From positions 124,001 to 188,000 of the forward strand of contig NZ_BDBP01000001.1 of assembly GCF_001613045.1 (NCBI RefSeq): DNA of 64,000 bases. The letters are read 5' to 3'. A program made the translations under genes and the position numbers. The DNA is from Nocardia lijiangensis NBRC 108240 (GTDB lineage: Bacteria; Actinomycetota; Actinomycetes; Mycobacteriales; Mycobacteriaceae). The notes under the pieces are model-generated. The model was not told where the DNA came from and did not search any database. It was given only the letters and a program-made list of their open reading frames with translations. Positions 47,757-57,220 of the stretch are shown here, in pieces; the stretch's first letter is position 1, and each line of letters starts with the position of its first letter.

Positions 47757-47928
47757 CTTCGCAACCGTGCTGTTTTCCTTGCGGTTCCTGGGCTGACGCT
47801 TGCCGGTCGCCTATTCGGCGCGCGGAGCGTGGAATGGTTGTCCTCGGGGGGAAGACTGGGCAGGGTGGGGCGAGTTCGCGGCAGGATGGCCGGGACAGGT
47901 CTCGCTCGGATATGCGAAGGAGAAGTCT

Positions 47929-48921
47929 GTGCGCTTCGGATTGTTCGTCCCGCAGGGCTGGCGGCTGGATCTGGTGGGGATCGAGCCCGCCGCGCAGTGG
48001 GAGGTGATGCGGGACCTGGCGCAGCGCGCCGACGCGAACGACGCGTGGGAGTCGATCTGGGTGTACGACCACTTCCACACGGTCCCGGTGCCCACCGAGG
48101 AGGCCACGCACGAGGCGTGGACGCTGATGTCGGCGTTCGCGGCGAGCACCTCGCGGGTGCGGCTCGGCCAGATGTGTACCGCCATCAGCTACCGCAATCC
48201 GGCCTACCTGGCGAAGGTCGCCGCGACGGTGGACGTGATCTCGGGCGGCCGGGTCGAGATGGGCATCGGCGGCGGCTGGTACGAGCACGAGTGGCGCGCC
48301 TACGGCTACGGCTTCCCCTCCGCCGGCGTGCGCCTCGGCCGCCTCGACGAGGGCGTGCAGATCTTCCGGCAGGCGTGGACCGAAGGCAAGGCCACCCTGG
48401 ACGGCAAGCACTACCAGGTCGACGGTGCGATCGTCCGTCCACTTCCGTTGCAGGAGGGCGGAATTCCGCTGTGGATCGCGGGCGGCGGCGAGCAGAAGAC
48501 CCTGCGCATCGCGGCGAAGTACGCGGACTACACCAACTTCAGCGGTAATCCCGACGAGTTCGCGCGCAAGTCGGAGATCCTGCGCGGGCACTGCGCCGAG
48601 GTGGGCACCGATTTCGACGCCATCGTGCGCTCGTCGAACTTCAACGTCGCGATCGGCGCCACCGAGGCCGAGGTCGAAGACCGTCTGGCCGCCCTGCGTG
48701 ATCGGCTGGCCCCGTTCGTCGGCGCCGAGCAGGCCGCAAAGCAGATCGACGACCTGTTCCGCGGCACCGCCGCCGTCGGCACGCCGGAGCAGATCGTCGA
48801 AAACCTGTCCAAGGTCCGCGATCTCGGCCTCGGCTACACGATCCTCAACTTCCCCGAGGCCGCCTACGACACCTCGGGCATCGAACTGTTCGAACGCGAG
48901 GTCATCCCCGCCCTGTCCTGA
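47929..48921 (+). CDS. LLM-class F420-dependent oxidoreductase
   Basis: A 330-residue luciferase-like TIM-barrel oxidoreductase. SIWVYDHFHTVPVPTEEATH, RVRLGQMCTAISYRNPAYLA and DVISGGRVEMGIGGGWYEHE are family landmarks; IPLWIAGGGEQKTLRIAAKY follows. The actinobacterial TIGR03560-type group uses F420 rather than FMN (inference). GTG start at 47929 has GAAGGAG seven bases upstream. Substrate unknown. Confidence 0.88.
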   Translation: MRFGLFVPQGWRLDLVGIEPAAQWEVMRDLAQRADANDAWESIWVYDHFHTVPVPTEEATHEAWTLMSAFAASTSRVRLGQMCTAISYRNPAYLAKVAATVDVISGGRVEMGIGGGWYEHEWRAYGYGFPSAGVRLGRLDEGVQIFRQAWTEGKATLDGKHYQVDGAIVRPLPLQEGGIPLWIAGGGEQKTLRIAAKYADYTNFSGNPDEFARKSEILRGHCAEVGTDFDAIVRSSNFNVAIGATEAEVEDRLAALRDRLAPFVGAEQAAKQIDDLFRGTAAVGTPEQIVENLSKVRDLGLGYTILNFPEAAYDTSGIELFEREVIPALS

Positions 48922-48979
48922 TTCGCCACCGCAACTCCCGCTCCCACTCGACCACATGGGAGCGAGCTCGACGAGCGAC

Positions 48980-49093
48980 GTTCGCGGCCGTCTCGCGGCC
49001 GAGCGATCGAAGCGCATGCGCCGAAGGCGCGAGTCTCGATCGCTCGGCCGCGAGACATAAAAGGCCGCGAACACGCAGCGCCGCAGGCGCTGC
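48980..49093 (-). repeat. Two-hairpin structured repeat, copy B
   Basis: Same layout as 22558-22673 but on the minus strand: hairpin one 49075-49093 (perfect eight-bp stem GCAGCGCC around GCA), outer arms 48980-48989 and 49063-49072, a six-base spacer 49057-49062, perfect 21-bp inner arms 48990-49010 and 49036-49056, and a 25-base tip with the five-bp stem GCGCC/GGCGC. It begins six bases after the nrdE stop in the nrdE direction and could end that transcript. Confidence 0.85.
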
Positions 49094-49099
49094 CGAAAA

Positions 49100-51292
49100 C
49101 TAGAGCATGCAGCTTACGCAGCCGTCTACTTCGGTACCTTCCAGCGCCATCTGGCGCAGCCGGATGTAGTACAGCGTCTTGATGCCCTTGCGCCAGGCGT
49201 AGATCTGCGCCTTGTTCAGGTCGCGGGTGGTGGCCGTGTCCTTGAAGAAGAGGGTCAGCGACAGGCCCTGGTCCACGTGCTGGGTGGCCGCGGCGTAGGT
49301 GTCGATGATCTTCTCGTAGCCGATCTCGTAGGCGTCCTCGTAGTACTCGAGGTTGTCGTTGTCCATGTAGGGCGCCGGGTAGTAGACGCGCCCGATCTTG
49401 CCTTCCTTGCGGATCTCGATCTTCGACGCCACCGGGTGGATCGAGCTGGTGGAGTGGTTGATGTAGGAGATCGAGCCGGTCGGCGGCACCGCCTGCAGGT
49501 TCTGGTTGTAGATGCCGTGCTCCATGACCGAGGCCTTCAGCTCACGCCAGTCGTCCTGGGTCGGGATGTGCACGCCCGCGTCGTCGAACAGCTGCCGCAC
49601 CCGGTCGGTCTTCGGCTCCCACGCCTGGTCGGTGTACTTGTCGAAGTACTCGCCGCTGGCATACTTCGATTCGGGGAACCCGCCGAAGTAGCTGCCGCGC
49701 TCCTTCGCGATCAGGTTCGACGCCCGGATCGCGTGGTAGACCACGGTGTAGAAGTAGATGTTGGTGAAGTCGATGCCCTCTTCGGATCCGTAGTGGATTC
49801 GCTCGCGGGCCAGGTACCCGTGCAGGTTCATCTGCCCGAGGCCGATCGCGTGGGACTCGTTGTTGCCCTGCTCGATCGAGGGCACCGAGTAGATGTGCGT
49901 CTGGTCCGACACCGCGGTGAGCGCGCGGATGGCCACCTCGATCGTCTGCGCGAAGTCCGGCGAGTCCATCGACTTGGCGATGTTCAGCGAACCGAGGTTG
50001 CAGGAGATGTCCTTGCCGACCTTCGCGTAGGACAGGTCGTCATTGAACTCCGACGGGGTGGAGACCTGCAGGATCTCCGAGCACAGGTTGGAGTGGGTGA
50101 TCTTGCCCGCGATCGGGTTGGCCCGGTTCACCGTGTCCTCGAACATGATGTACGGGTAGCCCGATTCGAACTGCAGCTCGGCGATGGTCTGGAAGAACTC
50201 GCGCGCCTTGATCTTCGACTTGCGGATCCGCTTGTCGTCGACCATCTCGTAGTACTTCTCGGTGACGTCGATGTCGGCGAACGGCTTGCCGTAGATGCGC
50301 TCCACGTCGTACGGCGAGAAGAGGTACATGTCCTCGTTCTTCTTCGCCAGCTCGAAGGTGATGTCGGGGATCACCACGCCGAGCGAGAGCGTCTTGATGC
50401 GGATCTTCTCGTCCGCGTTCTCCCGCTTGGTGTCCAGGAAACGGTAGATGTCCGGGTGGTGCGCGTGCAGGTACACCGCGCCGGCGCCCTGCCGCGCGCC
50501 GAGCTGGTTGGCGTAGGAGAACGAGTCCTCCAGCAGCTTCATGATCGGGATGACGCCCGAGCTCTGGTTCTCGATCTTCTTGATCGGCGCGCCGTGCTCG
50601 CGAATGTTGCTGAGCAGCAAGGCGACACCGCCGCCGCGCTTGGACAGCTGCAGCGCCGAGTTGATGGAGCGCCCGATGGACTCCATGTTGTCCTCGATGC
50701 GCAGCAGGAAGCAGGACACCGGCTCGCCGCGCTGCTTCTTGCCCGAGTTGAGGAAGGTCGGGGTGGCGGGCTGGAAACGTCCGTCGATGACCTCGTCGAC
50801 CAGCTGGCGGGCCAGGACCTCGTCACCGGCGGCCAGGGTCAGCGCGACCATGCACACGCGGTCCTCGAAGCGCTCCAGGTAGCGCTTGCCGTCGAAGGTC
50901 TTGAGCGTGTACGAGGTGTAGTACTTGAACGCGCCGAGGAAGGTCGGGAACCGGAACTTGTGCGCGTAGGCCTGCTTGAACAGGCTCTTGATGAAGGCCC
51001 TGCTGTACTGCTCGAGAACCTCGGCCTCGTAGTAGTTCTCGTCGACCAGGTAGTCCAGCTTCTCGTCCAGGTTGTGGAAGAAGACGGTGTTCTGGTTGAC
51101 GTGCTGCAGGAAGTACTGGTGGGCGGCCTCGCGGTCCTTGTCGAACTGGATCTTGCCGTCCGGTCCGTACAGGTTCAGCATCGCGTTGAGGGCGTGGTAG
51201 TCGAGTACCTCGCCCGCGGCGTCGGCGCCACGCACCGGGGGCTGCTCTAAGCGAGCTGTCTTTCCGGCAGGCGCTGTCGTTGCTGTTGCCAA
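49100..51292 (-). CDS. nrdE: Class Ib ribonucleotide reductase large subunit NrdE
   Basis: Reduces ribonucleoside diphosphates. 730 residues. [18 protein letters not shown] and the substrate cysteines, NLCSEILQ with the thiyl cysteine, and the C-terminal DGCVSCML tail whose CxxC is re-reduced by NrdH are all present. The long N-terminal ATP cone of class Ia enzymes is missing, as expected. ATG at 51292 overlaps nrdI by 46 bases. Copy B of the structured repeat lies just after the stop. Confidence 0.97.
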   Translation of the reverse strand: MATATTAPAGKTARLEQPPVRGADAAGEVLDYHALNAMLNLYGPDGKIQFDKDREAAHQYFLQHVNQNTVFFHNLDEKLDYLVDENYYEAEVLEQYSRAFIKSLFKQAYAHKFRFPTFLGAFKYYTSYTLKTFDGKRYLERFEDRVCMVALTLAAGDEVLARQLVDEVIDGRFQPATPTFLNSGKKQRGEPVSCFLLRIEDNMESIGRSINSALQLSKRGGGVALLLSNIREHGAPIKKIENQSSGVIPIMKLLEDSFSYANQLGARQGAGAVYLHAHHPDIYRFLDTKRENADEKIRIKTLSLGVVIPDITFELAKKNEDMYLFSPYDVERIYGKPFADIDVTEKYYEMVDDKRIRKSKIKAREFFQTIAELQFESGYPYIMFEDTVNRANPIAGKITHSNLCSEILQVSTPSEFNDDLSYAKVGKDISCNLGSLNIAKSMDSPDFAQTIEVAIRALTAVSDQTHIYSVPSIEQGNNESHAIGLGQMNLHGYLARERIHYGSEEGIDFTNIYFYTVVYHAIRASNLIAKERGSYFGGFPESKYASGEYFDKYTDQAWEPKTDRVRQLFDDAGVHIPTQDDWRELKASVMEHGIYNQNLQAVPPTGSISYINHSTSSIHPVASKIEIRKEGKIGRVYYPAPYMDNDNLEYYEDAYEIGYEKIIDTYAAATQHVDQGLSLTLFFKDTATTRDLNKAQIYAWRKGIKTLYYIRLRQMALEGTEVDGCVSCML

Positions 51293-51708
51293 AACAATCC
51301 CAATCCCTCTCGGACGCGTTCGACGTCCTCAGCGGTTCCCATGAGTTCGAAGCGATACAGGTACGGCACCCCGCACTTGCGCGAGATCACCTCTCCCGCA
51401 AAGCAGTAGGTATCGCCGAAGTTCGTGTTTCCCGCCGCGATGACGCCGCGCAGCAGGGCGCGATTGTGCGGATCGTTGAGGAACTTGGCGACCTGCCGCG
51501 GCACGAAATCCTTGTCGGACCGGTTACCACCCAGAACGTGCCGACCGCCCCCGTAGGTGGGGACGATCAGCACGTAGGGTTCGTCGACGCGCAGCGAATC
51601 GGCGGTGTGCAGTGGTATGCGAGTCGCCGGGAGTCCCAGCTTCTCGACGAAACGATGTGTGTTCTCCGAGGCACTGGAGAAGTAGACCAGCGCCGTCCCG
51701 TCGGACAT
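51247..51708 (-). CDS. nrdI: Flavodoxin-like protein NrdI
   Basis: A 153-residue FMN protein that provides the oxidant for assembling the manganese-tyrosyl cofactor in Nrd[19 protein letters not shown] is the FMN-phosphate loop, VPTYGGG the second flavin loop, and [19 protein letters not shown] the third. Longer overlap with nrdE than usual (46 bases). The nrdH-nrdI-nrdE order is standard. Confidence 0.95.
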   Translation of the reverse strand: MSDGTALVYFSSASENTHRFVEKLGLPATRIPLHTADSLRVDEPYVLIVPTYGGGRHVLGGNRSDKDFVPRQVAKFLNDPHNRALLRGVIAAGNTNFGDTYCFAGEVISRKCGVPYLYRFELMGTAEDVERVREGLGLFWQQQRQRLPERQLA

Positions 51709-51753
51709 CGCTTCTCCTCTCCCATCGGATGAACGCCGAAGATGTGGCGCCGA

Positions 51754-51987
51754 TCAGGCCGCTGCGACAGCGAGGGCCTTGATGCGGTCGGGGCGGAAGC
51801 CGGACCAGTGGTTCTCGCCCGCGACGACGACCGGAGCCTGCAGGTAACCGAGGGCCATGACGTAGTCACGCGCCTCGTCGTTCTCGGAGATGTCGATGAC
51901 GTCGTAGTCCACCCCGGCCTTGTCGAGGGCCTTGTAGGTGGCATTGCACTGGACGCAAGCGGGCTTGGTGTACACGGTGATGGTCAT
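51754..51987 (-). CDS. nrdH: Glutaredoxin-like protein NrdH
   Basis: A 77-residue thioredoxin-fold reductant for NrdE. MTITVYTKPACVQCNATYKA has the CxxC redox motif (CVQC); APVVVAGENHWSGFRPDRI has the cis-proline and the WSGFRPD signature of NrdH. It takes electrons from thioredoxin reductase. First gene of nrdHIE, preceded by a long leader and paired NrdR boxes. Confidence 0.96.
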   Translation of the reverse strand: MTITVYTKPACVQCNATYKALDKAGVDYDVIDISENDEARDYVMALGYLQAPVVVAGENHWSGFRPDRIKALAVAAA

Positions 51988-52220
51988 TGAGTCCCTCTCT
52001 CCTGTGCCTAATTCGCGGTGGTCGCGGCCTGGTCACGTAGGCTTCCGCCTCCGGGCCTGAGCTCACACCGCGAGCCTGATCCACAGCCGGTGATCCGTAT
52101 GCAGTGCGTGATCCGACGTACGCTGCGCAAACTCCTGGATCCGGTCTCGAAACCCCTGCTAGCGCCGCTGCGGACGATAGCTTTTCACGGTGGGTCCCGC
52201 ACCGCCTTCCAGCACCGAAG

Positions 52221-52268
52221 ACACTACACCTAGTGGCCGACAGAAAGAAACAACACGACATGTTGCGA
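52221..52268 (-). promoter_or_regulatory. Paired NrdR boxes upstream of nrdHIE
   Basis: Box 1, 52221-52236, ACACTACACCTAGTGG, differs from the nrdF box 1 by a single base. Box 2 begins at 52253 (ACACGACATGTTGCGA), again 32 bp on, and is weaker. Order and register equal those at nrdF. Confidence 0.7.
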
Positions 52269-52457
52269 GTCGCACACATGTAATTCCACCGGGAGAAGTA
52301 CCAGGACGCTCGATTCGCAACCCGACACGTCCGTGGTGCAGATCACAATTCCGTACCGTAGCGCCCTTCTAGCAAACTTCCGCATCACCCGATGTCACAC
52401 CCGCAACGACTGCCTCGTCCACCCCTTGTGCGCCCTCTCGGCACACCGGAAACACGA

Positions 52458-52494
52458 GGCCGCCCCCGTCTCACAAGAGAAGACGGGGGCGGCC
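52458..52494 (-). terminator. Terminator after the FMN reductase gene
   Basis: Perfect 14-bp arms GGCCGCCCCCGTCT/AGACGGGGGCGGCC around a nine-base loop, 13 bases past the stop. Very stable. Confidence 0.75.
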
Positions 52495-52507
52495 GGGGGA
52501 ACGACGA

Positions 52508-53077
52508 TCAGGCGGACACCAACTGGCCGTGCGCGGCCTCGACCAGCTCGTGCAGCGTGGCGCCGAGCTGGGTGAGCGCCTCCGCGTCCTCGCGCGGGTG
52601 CGCGGCGCCGAAACGCTCGCCGATCACGCCGAAGTGAGCGTGCGCGGCCTCGACGATCTTGCCGCCCGCGACGCCGACGGCCTTGACCGCGTCACCGTGC
52701 GCCCACTGCCCGGCGTTCGGGCTGATGGACGCGCTGACGACGGCGACGGCCTTGTCCTTCAGCGCACCCGCGCCGTATGGCCGCGAGGTCCAGTCGATGG
52801 CGTTCTTCAGCACCGCCGAGAGCGTGCCGTTGTACTCCGGGGTCACCAGGAGCACGCCGTCGGCGTCGGCGACCGCGTCACGCAACCGCTGCGCGGCGGC
52901 AGGGACGGCGCCGGGGACGTCGATGTCCTCGTTGTAGAACGGAATATCGGCGAGACCCTCGTAGATCGCCACTTCGGCGCCGTCCGGCGCGGTCTGCACG
53001 GCCGCCTCGGCGAGCTGGCGGTTGATCGACGCGGCGCGCAGGCTGCCGACGAGAGCGAGGATGTGGGTCTTTCCCAT
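52508..53077 (-). CDS. NADPH-dependent FMN reductase (Rv3054c-like)
   Basis: A 189-residue flavodoxin-fold reductase. GSLRAASINRQLAEAA is the FMN-phosphate loop, VTPEYNGTLSAVLKNAIDW the flavin ring loop typical of this family. Reduces FMN or quinones with NADPH. The ATG at 53077 follows GGGAGTCGTC; upstream codons are not conserved. Divergent from a TetR gene across 95 bp containing a CGGAC-N4-GTCCG dyad, so it is probably under that regulator. Confidence 0.92.
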   Translation of the reverse strand: MGKTHILALVGSLRAASINRQLAEAAVQTAPDGAEVAIYEGLADIPFYNEDIDVPGAVPAAAQRLRDAVADADGVLLVTPEYNGTLSAVLKNAIDWTSRPYGAGALKDKAVAVVSASISPNAGQWAHGDAVKAVGVAGGKIVEAAHAHFGVIGERFGAAHPREDAEALTQLGATLHELVEAAHGQLVSA

Positions 53078-53129
53078 GACGACTCCCTGGTGTACTGAAT
53101 GTGTTGTCCGACTTCCATCAGAGACTAAC

Positions 53130-53143
53130 CGGACTACGGTCCG
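53130..53143. promoter_or_regulatory. TetR operator candidate
   Basis: CGGAC-TACG-GTCCG, five-bp arms, in the 95-bp gap between the FMN reductase and TetR genes. Divergent TetR regulators normally bind such a site and repress both promoters. Confidence 0.5.
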
Positions 53144-53172
53144 ATTACTTCCCACGAGACCGTGAGAGGGCT

Positions 53173-53841
53173 GTGAACTACCCCACACCGCCGCCCGGCG
53201 AACCGCCGCGCGAGCGACCACTGCTGCGCATCGGCACACCCCTGCCGGGGACCGCCGAGCCCACCGAGCGCGCCGACGCTGCGCGCAACCGGCAGTTGCT
53301 GCTGGACGCCGCGCACGACCTGGTCCGCGCCCACGGCATCGACGGCCTCACGATGGACGAACTGGCCAAGCGCGCGGGCGTCGGCAAAGGCACCGTGTTC
53401 CGCCGCTTCGGCAACCGCTCCGGACTGATGCGCGCGCTGCTCGACCACTCCGAGCAGAAGTCTCAGGCGGCCTTCATGTTCGGGCCGCCCCCGCTCGGGC
53501 CCGGCGCGGCCCCGGTGGACCGGCTCATCGCGTTCGGGCGCGCCCGGCTGGTCGACATCGAGATCGAGGGCGAGCTGCACCGGGCCGCCGAGATCAGCGA
53601 GGCCGGGGACCGCTACACGGGCGCGCCGTACAACCTGCTCAAGGCGCACGTCTCGATGCTGCTGCGGCAGGCGGGCGCGGCCGGGGAGATCCCGCTGCTG
53701 GCCGACAGCCTGCTCGCCGTGCTCGGCGCGCCGCTGGTGATGTACCAGATGAACGTCCTCGGTTACAGCGCGGAGCGGATCGGGGACAACTGGGACGCCT
53801 TCGTTCGCCGGGTTGTCCCGGCCACCTCGCCAGTAGAGTGA
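53173..53841 (+). CDS. TetR-family regulator (Rv3055-like)
   Basis: A 222-residue TetR protein. The helix-turn-helix is LTMDELAKRAGVGKGTVFRR, preceded by LLLDAAHDLVRAHGIDG. GTG at 53173 follows GAGAGGG closely; it has a Pro-rich N-terminus of about 30 residues. Ligand unknown. Followed after six bases by nadE, which may be in the same transcript. Confidence 0.88.
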   Translation: MNYPTPPPGEPPRERPLLRIGTPLPGTAEPTERADAARNRQLLLDAAHDLVRAHGIDGLTMDELAKRAGVGKGTVFRRFGNRSGLMRALLDHSEQKSQAAFMFGPPPLGPGAAPVDRLIAFGRARLVDIEIEGELHRAAEISEAGDRYTGAPYNLLKAHVSMLLRQAGAAGEIPLLADSLLAVLGAPLVMYQMNVLGYSAERIGDNWDAFVRRVVPATSPVE

Positions 53842-53847
53842 GGTGCC

Positions 53848-54672
53848 ATGGCTAGTCTGCGCGAACAGATCATCACCGAATTGGGCGTCCAGCCCACGAT
53901 CGAACCGAAGGTCGAGGTACGCCGCCGGATCGATTTCCTCAAGGACTATCTGCGCGCAACGCCCGCACAGGGTTTCACGCTCGGCATCAGCGGCGGCCAG
54001 GACAGCGCCCTGACCGGCCGGTTGTGCCAGCTGGCTGCCGAGGAACTGCGGGCCGACGGCTTCGACGCCACCTTCGTCGCGGTGCGGCTCCCCTACGGTG
54101 TGCAGTCCGACGAGGCCGACGCCAGGATCGCGATGACCTTCATCGCGCCGGACCGTTCCGTCGTGGTCAACGTCCGCCCCGGCGCCAACGCGGTGGCGGC
54201 CGAGACCGCGTCCGCGCTGAAGGTCGGCAAGCTGCGCGATTTCGTGCGCGGCAACATCAAGGCCCGCGAGCGCATGGTGATCCAGTACGCCATCGCCGGT
54301 CAGGAGAACCTGCTCGTGGTCGGCACCGACCACGCCGCCGAGGCCGTCACCGGCTTCTTCACCAAGTACGGCGACGGCGGCGTCGACGTGACCCCGCTGA
54401 CCGGCCTCACCAAGCGACAGGGCGCGGCGCTGCTCCAGGAACTCGGCGCGCCCGCCAGCATCTGGTCCAAGGTCCCGACCGCCGACCTCGAGGACGAGCG
54501 GCCCGCGCTCCCCGACGAGGAGGCACTCGGCCTGCGCTACAGCGAAATCGACGACTACCTCGAGGACAACGACGTCACGCCCGAGGTGGCCGAGCGGGTG
54601 GAGACCATCTTCCGCAACACCCGGCACAAGCGCACGGTGCCGGTGACTCCGCTCGACACCTGGTGGCGCTGA
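53848..54672 (+). CDS. nadE: NH3-dependent NAD+ synthetase NadE
   Basis: Makes NAD+ from deamido-NAD+, ATP and ammonia. 274 residues, without the glutaminase domain present in the mycobacterial Nad[20 protein letters not shown] is the PP-loop, [19 protein letters not shown] and [19 protein letters not shown] bind substrate, and the C-terminal [14 protein letters not shown] is standard. ATG lies six bases after the TetR stop. Presence of the small form is typical of genomes with free ammonia use or an additional synthetase elsewhere. Confidence 0.96.
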   Translation: MASLREQIITELGVQPTIEPKVEVRRRIDFLKDYLRATPAQGFTLGISGGQDSALTGRLCQLAAEELRADGFDATFVAVRLPYGVQSDEADARIAMTFIAPDRSVVVNVRPGANAVAAETASALKVGKLRDFVRGNIKARERMVIQYAIAGQENLLVVGTDHAAEAVTGFFTKYGDGGVDVTPLTGLTKRQGAALLQELGAPASIWSKVPTADLEDERPALPDEEALGLRYSEIDDYLEDNDVTPEVAERVETIFRNTRHKRTVPVTPLDTWWR

Positions 54673-54687
54673 GCGTGATTCAGCGCC
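54665..54687. terminator. Terminator between nadE and the sigma factor gene
   Basis: Eight-bp arms GGCGCTGA/TCAGCGCC with a seven-base loop, overlapping the nadE stop and ending four bases before the convergent sigma factor stop. Serves both genes. Confidence 0.55.
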
Positions 54688-54691
54688 GGGT

Positions 54692-56008
54692 CTACTCGGC
54701 CGCCTCGACTTCGGCGAGGCGCCGTGCCAGAAACCGCCGGACCTGCTCGTTGACCGCGAGGTCCAGCGCGGCGCGATAGCTCTCGGCCGCCTCGCGTGGC
54801 CGCCCGGCTCGGCGCAACAGATCGGCTCGGGTGGCCGGGACCAGATGGGTTACGGCCAGGCGCGGATCGTCCGCCACTTCCTCCAGCGCGGCGAGCCCGG
54901 CCTCGAATCCGCGCGAAAAGCCCACGGCGACGGCCCGGTTCACTCGGACAGCGGGCGAGGCGGAGTAGCGAAGCAGCTCGTCGTAGCTTTCGACGATGGC
55001 GTGCCAGTCGGTCTCGGCCCAGCTCCGGGCCGTCGCGTGCGCCGCGGCGATGCGCGCCTGCGCCAGGTACGGTCCGCCGCCGTCGGCTGCCGCGGATTCG
55101 AGGCACGCCAGACCGGCGCGGATGGCGGCGTGATTCCAGGCGGACCGATCCTGGTCCTCCAACGGAATCAAGTCGCCTTCACCCTGCCGGTCCCGTTCAC
55201 CGCCGAGCTCCCCCTCCGCGCCGACGGCAGCGCCTTCCGCCTCGGCACCGGATTTCCCTGCGACACCGCGCCGTTGCCCGCGCCGGCTGTCCTGCAACAG
55301 CATCAACGCCAGCAGCGCCCGCGCCTCCGGCTCGTCCGGCATCAGCCCGCACAGCAGCCGACCGAGCCGAATCGCTTCGTCGCACAACTCGTCTCGCACG
55401 GCCGACGGACCGGACGTCGCGAAATAACCCTCGCTGAACACCAGGTACACGCACGCGAGCACACCGGGCATCCGCTCCGGCAACAAGTGCGCGGGCGGCA
55501 CGCGCAGCGGGATCCCGGCCTGCCGGATCTTCGCCTTCGCGCGCGACAGGCGTTGCGCGACAGTGTGCTCCGGTTGCAGGAAGGCCCTGGCGATCTCCGC
55601 GGTCCGTAGCCCGCACACCAGCCGCAGCGTCAACGCGACCTGCGACTGCGCCGACAGGGCGGGATGACAGCAGGTGAAGATCATGCGCAGCTGGTCGTCC
55701 GGCACCGGCGACACCCCGGCCTCCTCGATCGGCGCGTGCGCCGCAACCGCATCCTGTTCCTTGGCGGCCCGCGCCGACTCGCGCCGCAGCCGGTCCAGGG
55801 CTCGATGCCTTGCCGCGGTGGTGATCCAGGCGCCCGGATTCACGGGCGCGCCGCGCTCGGGCCAGGTGCGCAGCGCGTCGGCGAACGCCTCCTGCACCGC
55901 GTCCTCGGCGAGGGCGATGTCACCGACCATCCTGGCCACGGTGGCCAGGGCCCGGCCGAACTCGGCGCGATAGACCGCGTCGATCCCGGCGGCCGGGCCC
56001 GTGGTCAC
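54692..56008 (-). CDS. ECF42-type RNA polymerase sigma factor with TPR-like C-terminal domain
   Basis: A 438-residue extended ECF sigma factor. Region 2 lies about 10-80 (DIALAEDAVQEAFADALRTW), region 4 about 110-165 (GLRTAEIARAFLQPEHTVAQ), then the DUF6596 TPR-like domain (ALLALMLLQDSRR, RAAVGF-type helices). ECF42 factors have no anti-sigma factor; the C-terminal domain itself controls activity, and DGPF/YCII genes are next door, as here. An unusual Gly/Glu-rich insertion of about 40 residues (GVAGKSGAEAEGAAVGAEGE) breaks the TPR domain. Confidence 0.88.
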   Translation of the reverse strand: MTTGPAAGIDAVYRAEFGRALATVARMVGDIALAEDAVQEAFADALRTWPERGAPVNPGAWITTAARHRALDRLRRESARAAKEQDAVAAHAPIEEAGVSPVPDDQLRMIFTCCHPALSAQSQVALTLRLVCGLRTAEIARAFLQPEHTVAQRLSRAKAKIRQAGIPLRVPPAHLLPERMPGVLACVYLVFSEGYFATSGPSAVRDELCDEAIRLGRLLCGLMPDEPEARALLALMLLQDSRRGQRRGVAGKSGAEAEGAAVGAEGELGGERDRQGEGDLIPLEDQDRSAWNHAAIRAGLACLESAAADGGGPYLAQARIAAAHATARSWAETDWHAIVESYDELLRYSASPAVRVNRAVAVGFSRGFEAGLAALEEVADDPRLAVTHLVPATRADLLRRAGRPREAAESYRAALDLAVNEQVRRFLARRLAEVEAAE

Positions 56009-56010
56009 CG

Positions 56011-56721
56011 TCAGTCGCCCAGGTCGACGATCTGACGCACCTCGGTCCGCCCGTGCTCGCCGAGGGGAATCGCGGCCGCGATCTCGGCCGCCTCCGCCCG
56101 GCTCGCCGCCGCGAACAGGTACAGCCCGTCGACCACCTCCGCGAATTCCGTGAACGGCCCGTCGGTCAGCAGCAATTCACCGTCGCGGACCCGCAGCGTG
56201 GTCGCCGAGGACGGCGGTTGCAGAGCTCCGCCGCCCCGGATGGCCGCCGCGTACTTCGCCCCGAACCGCTCGTGCTCGGCCATCCCCGCGTCCCATTCGG
56301 GCGAGCCCGGCGCGATCACCGCCTCCGGCTTCTCCCACAGCAGCGCCAGCCACCAGTCTGCGCGCGGCGTCTCGTGCGGCGACCACATGACCATCGGCCG
56401 CACTTCGACCGCGCCGTCCGCCGCGGCGGGCAGCAGGCGCGCCAGCTCGATCACCGCGTCGAGGTCGGCGGCATCGAACACATAGAACCCGCCGATGACC
56501 TCCGCCTGCTCGGCGAACGGGCCGTCGGTGATCAGGGTCCGGCCGCCGTCGCGGCGGACGTGCATCGCCGCCGCGGACGGGAACAGCGCCGCGCCACCGG
56601 CCACCGCGTCGCCGGCGCGCTCGTCGAACGCCGCGTATTTCGCCACCTCGGCATCGAACTCCGCCGACCCGGGCTGCACGCCCTCGTCCTCGCGTCCCAC
56701 CAATGTCGCCAGGTAATACAT
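56011..56721 (-). CDS. YCII-related protein with two DGPF domains
   Basis: A 236-residue protein of two YCII modules; TLITDGPFAEQAEVIGGFYV and LLLTDGPFTEFAEVVDGLYL carry the DGPF motif in each half. These small proteins accompany ECF42 factors and are thought to be part of their target regulon. It ends two bases before the sigma factor ATG, so the two are co-transcribed. Single-domain members are usual; the fusion of two is a duplication. Biochemical role unknown. Confidence 0.85.
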   Translation of the reverse strand: MYYLATLVGREDEGVQPGSAEFDAEVAKYAAFDERAGDAVAGGAALFPSAAAMHVRRDGGRTLITDGPFAEQAEVIGGFYVFDAADLDAVIELARLLPAAADGAVEVRPMVMWSPHETPRADWWLALLWEKPEAVIAPGSPEWDAGMAEHERFGAKYAAAIRGGGALQPPSSATTLRVRDGELLLTDGPFTEFAEVVDGLYLFAAASRAEAAEIAAAIPLGEHGRTEVRQIVDLGD

Positions 56722-56824
56722 CGCGTCATCCTTCCTCGCTCGAGGGGTCCGATACCCCTTCTACTCGGACGACGAACCGCGGGCCGGGTTCTCTACATCG
56801 CGGCGGAGGAAATTTCCGGCGCGC

Positions 56825-57193
56825 TCAGCACACCGGCCCGCCCTCGGTGGCCGCCGTCGCCCGCAGCAGGTCGCGGACCAGGTCGAAGTCGATCATGTCG
56901 AGCTTGCGGAAACGCAGGCAGCCTTTGCCCATGTCGTGGCCTGCCAGCCGATCGGCGTACGCCGCGCGCACGTCGGTACGCAACAGATAAAAGGAGATGT
57001 ATTGCTTCTGGTTCGCGAAGGCGATCTCGCCGACGCCGTCGCGTTCGTAGCAGGGCATTCCGTAGGCCATGACCTCGGTGAACCCGCTCAGCTCCGCCCG
57101 GCACAGCTCCCGCAGCCTGCGCACCGCCGGGCGGCGGGCCTCCGGCACCTCGGTCAGGTAGCCGTCCACATCGCTCGCCTTGCTCTGCACCAC
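56825..57193 (-). CDS. DUF1801 family protein
   Basis: A 122-residue protein beginning MVQSKASDVDGYLTEVPEAR with TEVMAYGMPCYERDG, characteristic of the DUF1801 (YdhG-like) fold. KQYISFYLLRTD and KGCLRFRKLDMIDFDLVRDL complete it. Function unknown; related proteins may bind iron or act in stress. Separated from the YCII gene by 103 bp and from moaD by 27 bp. Confidence 0.82.
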   Translation of the reverse strand: MVQSKASDVDGYLTEVPEARRPAVRRLRELCRAELSGFTEVMAYGMPCYERDGVGEIAFANQKQYISFYLLRTDVRAAYADRLAGHDMGKGCLRFRKLDMIDFDLVRDLLRATAATEGGPVC

Positions 57194-57220
57194 GGCTCGA
57201 CTGTAGCCGGGCGCTGCCCG

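Larger units (their letters stand above)
51988..52507. other. 520-bp region: nrdHIE leader, NrdR boxes and terminator
   Basis: Holds about 230 bases between the NrdR boxes and nrdH, the boxes themselves, then a stretch of no evident function and the terminator of the FMN reductase gene. The leader has no ORF I trust. It resembles no riboswitch closely enough to call. Confidence 0.55.

Noticed and set aside
49277..51250. 657-codon plus-strand ORF
   Set aside because: Complete antisense of nrdE with a shadow composition (repeated VDLVDQ-type strings).
51988..52236. Cobalamin riboswitch in the nrdHIE leader
   Set aside because: A GGAAGGCGGTGCGGGACC stretch recalls one, but the remaining conserved boxes could not be aligned.
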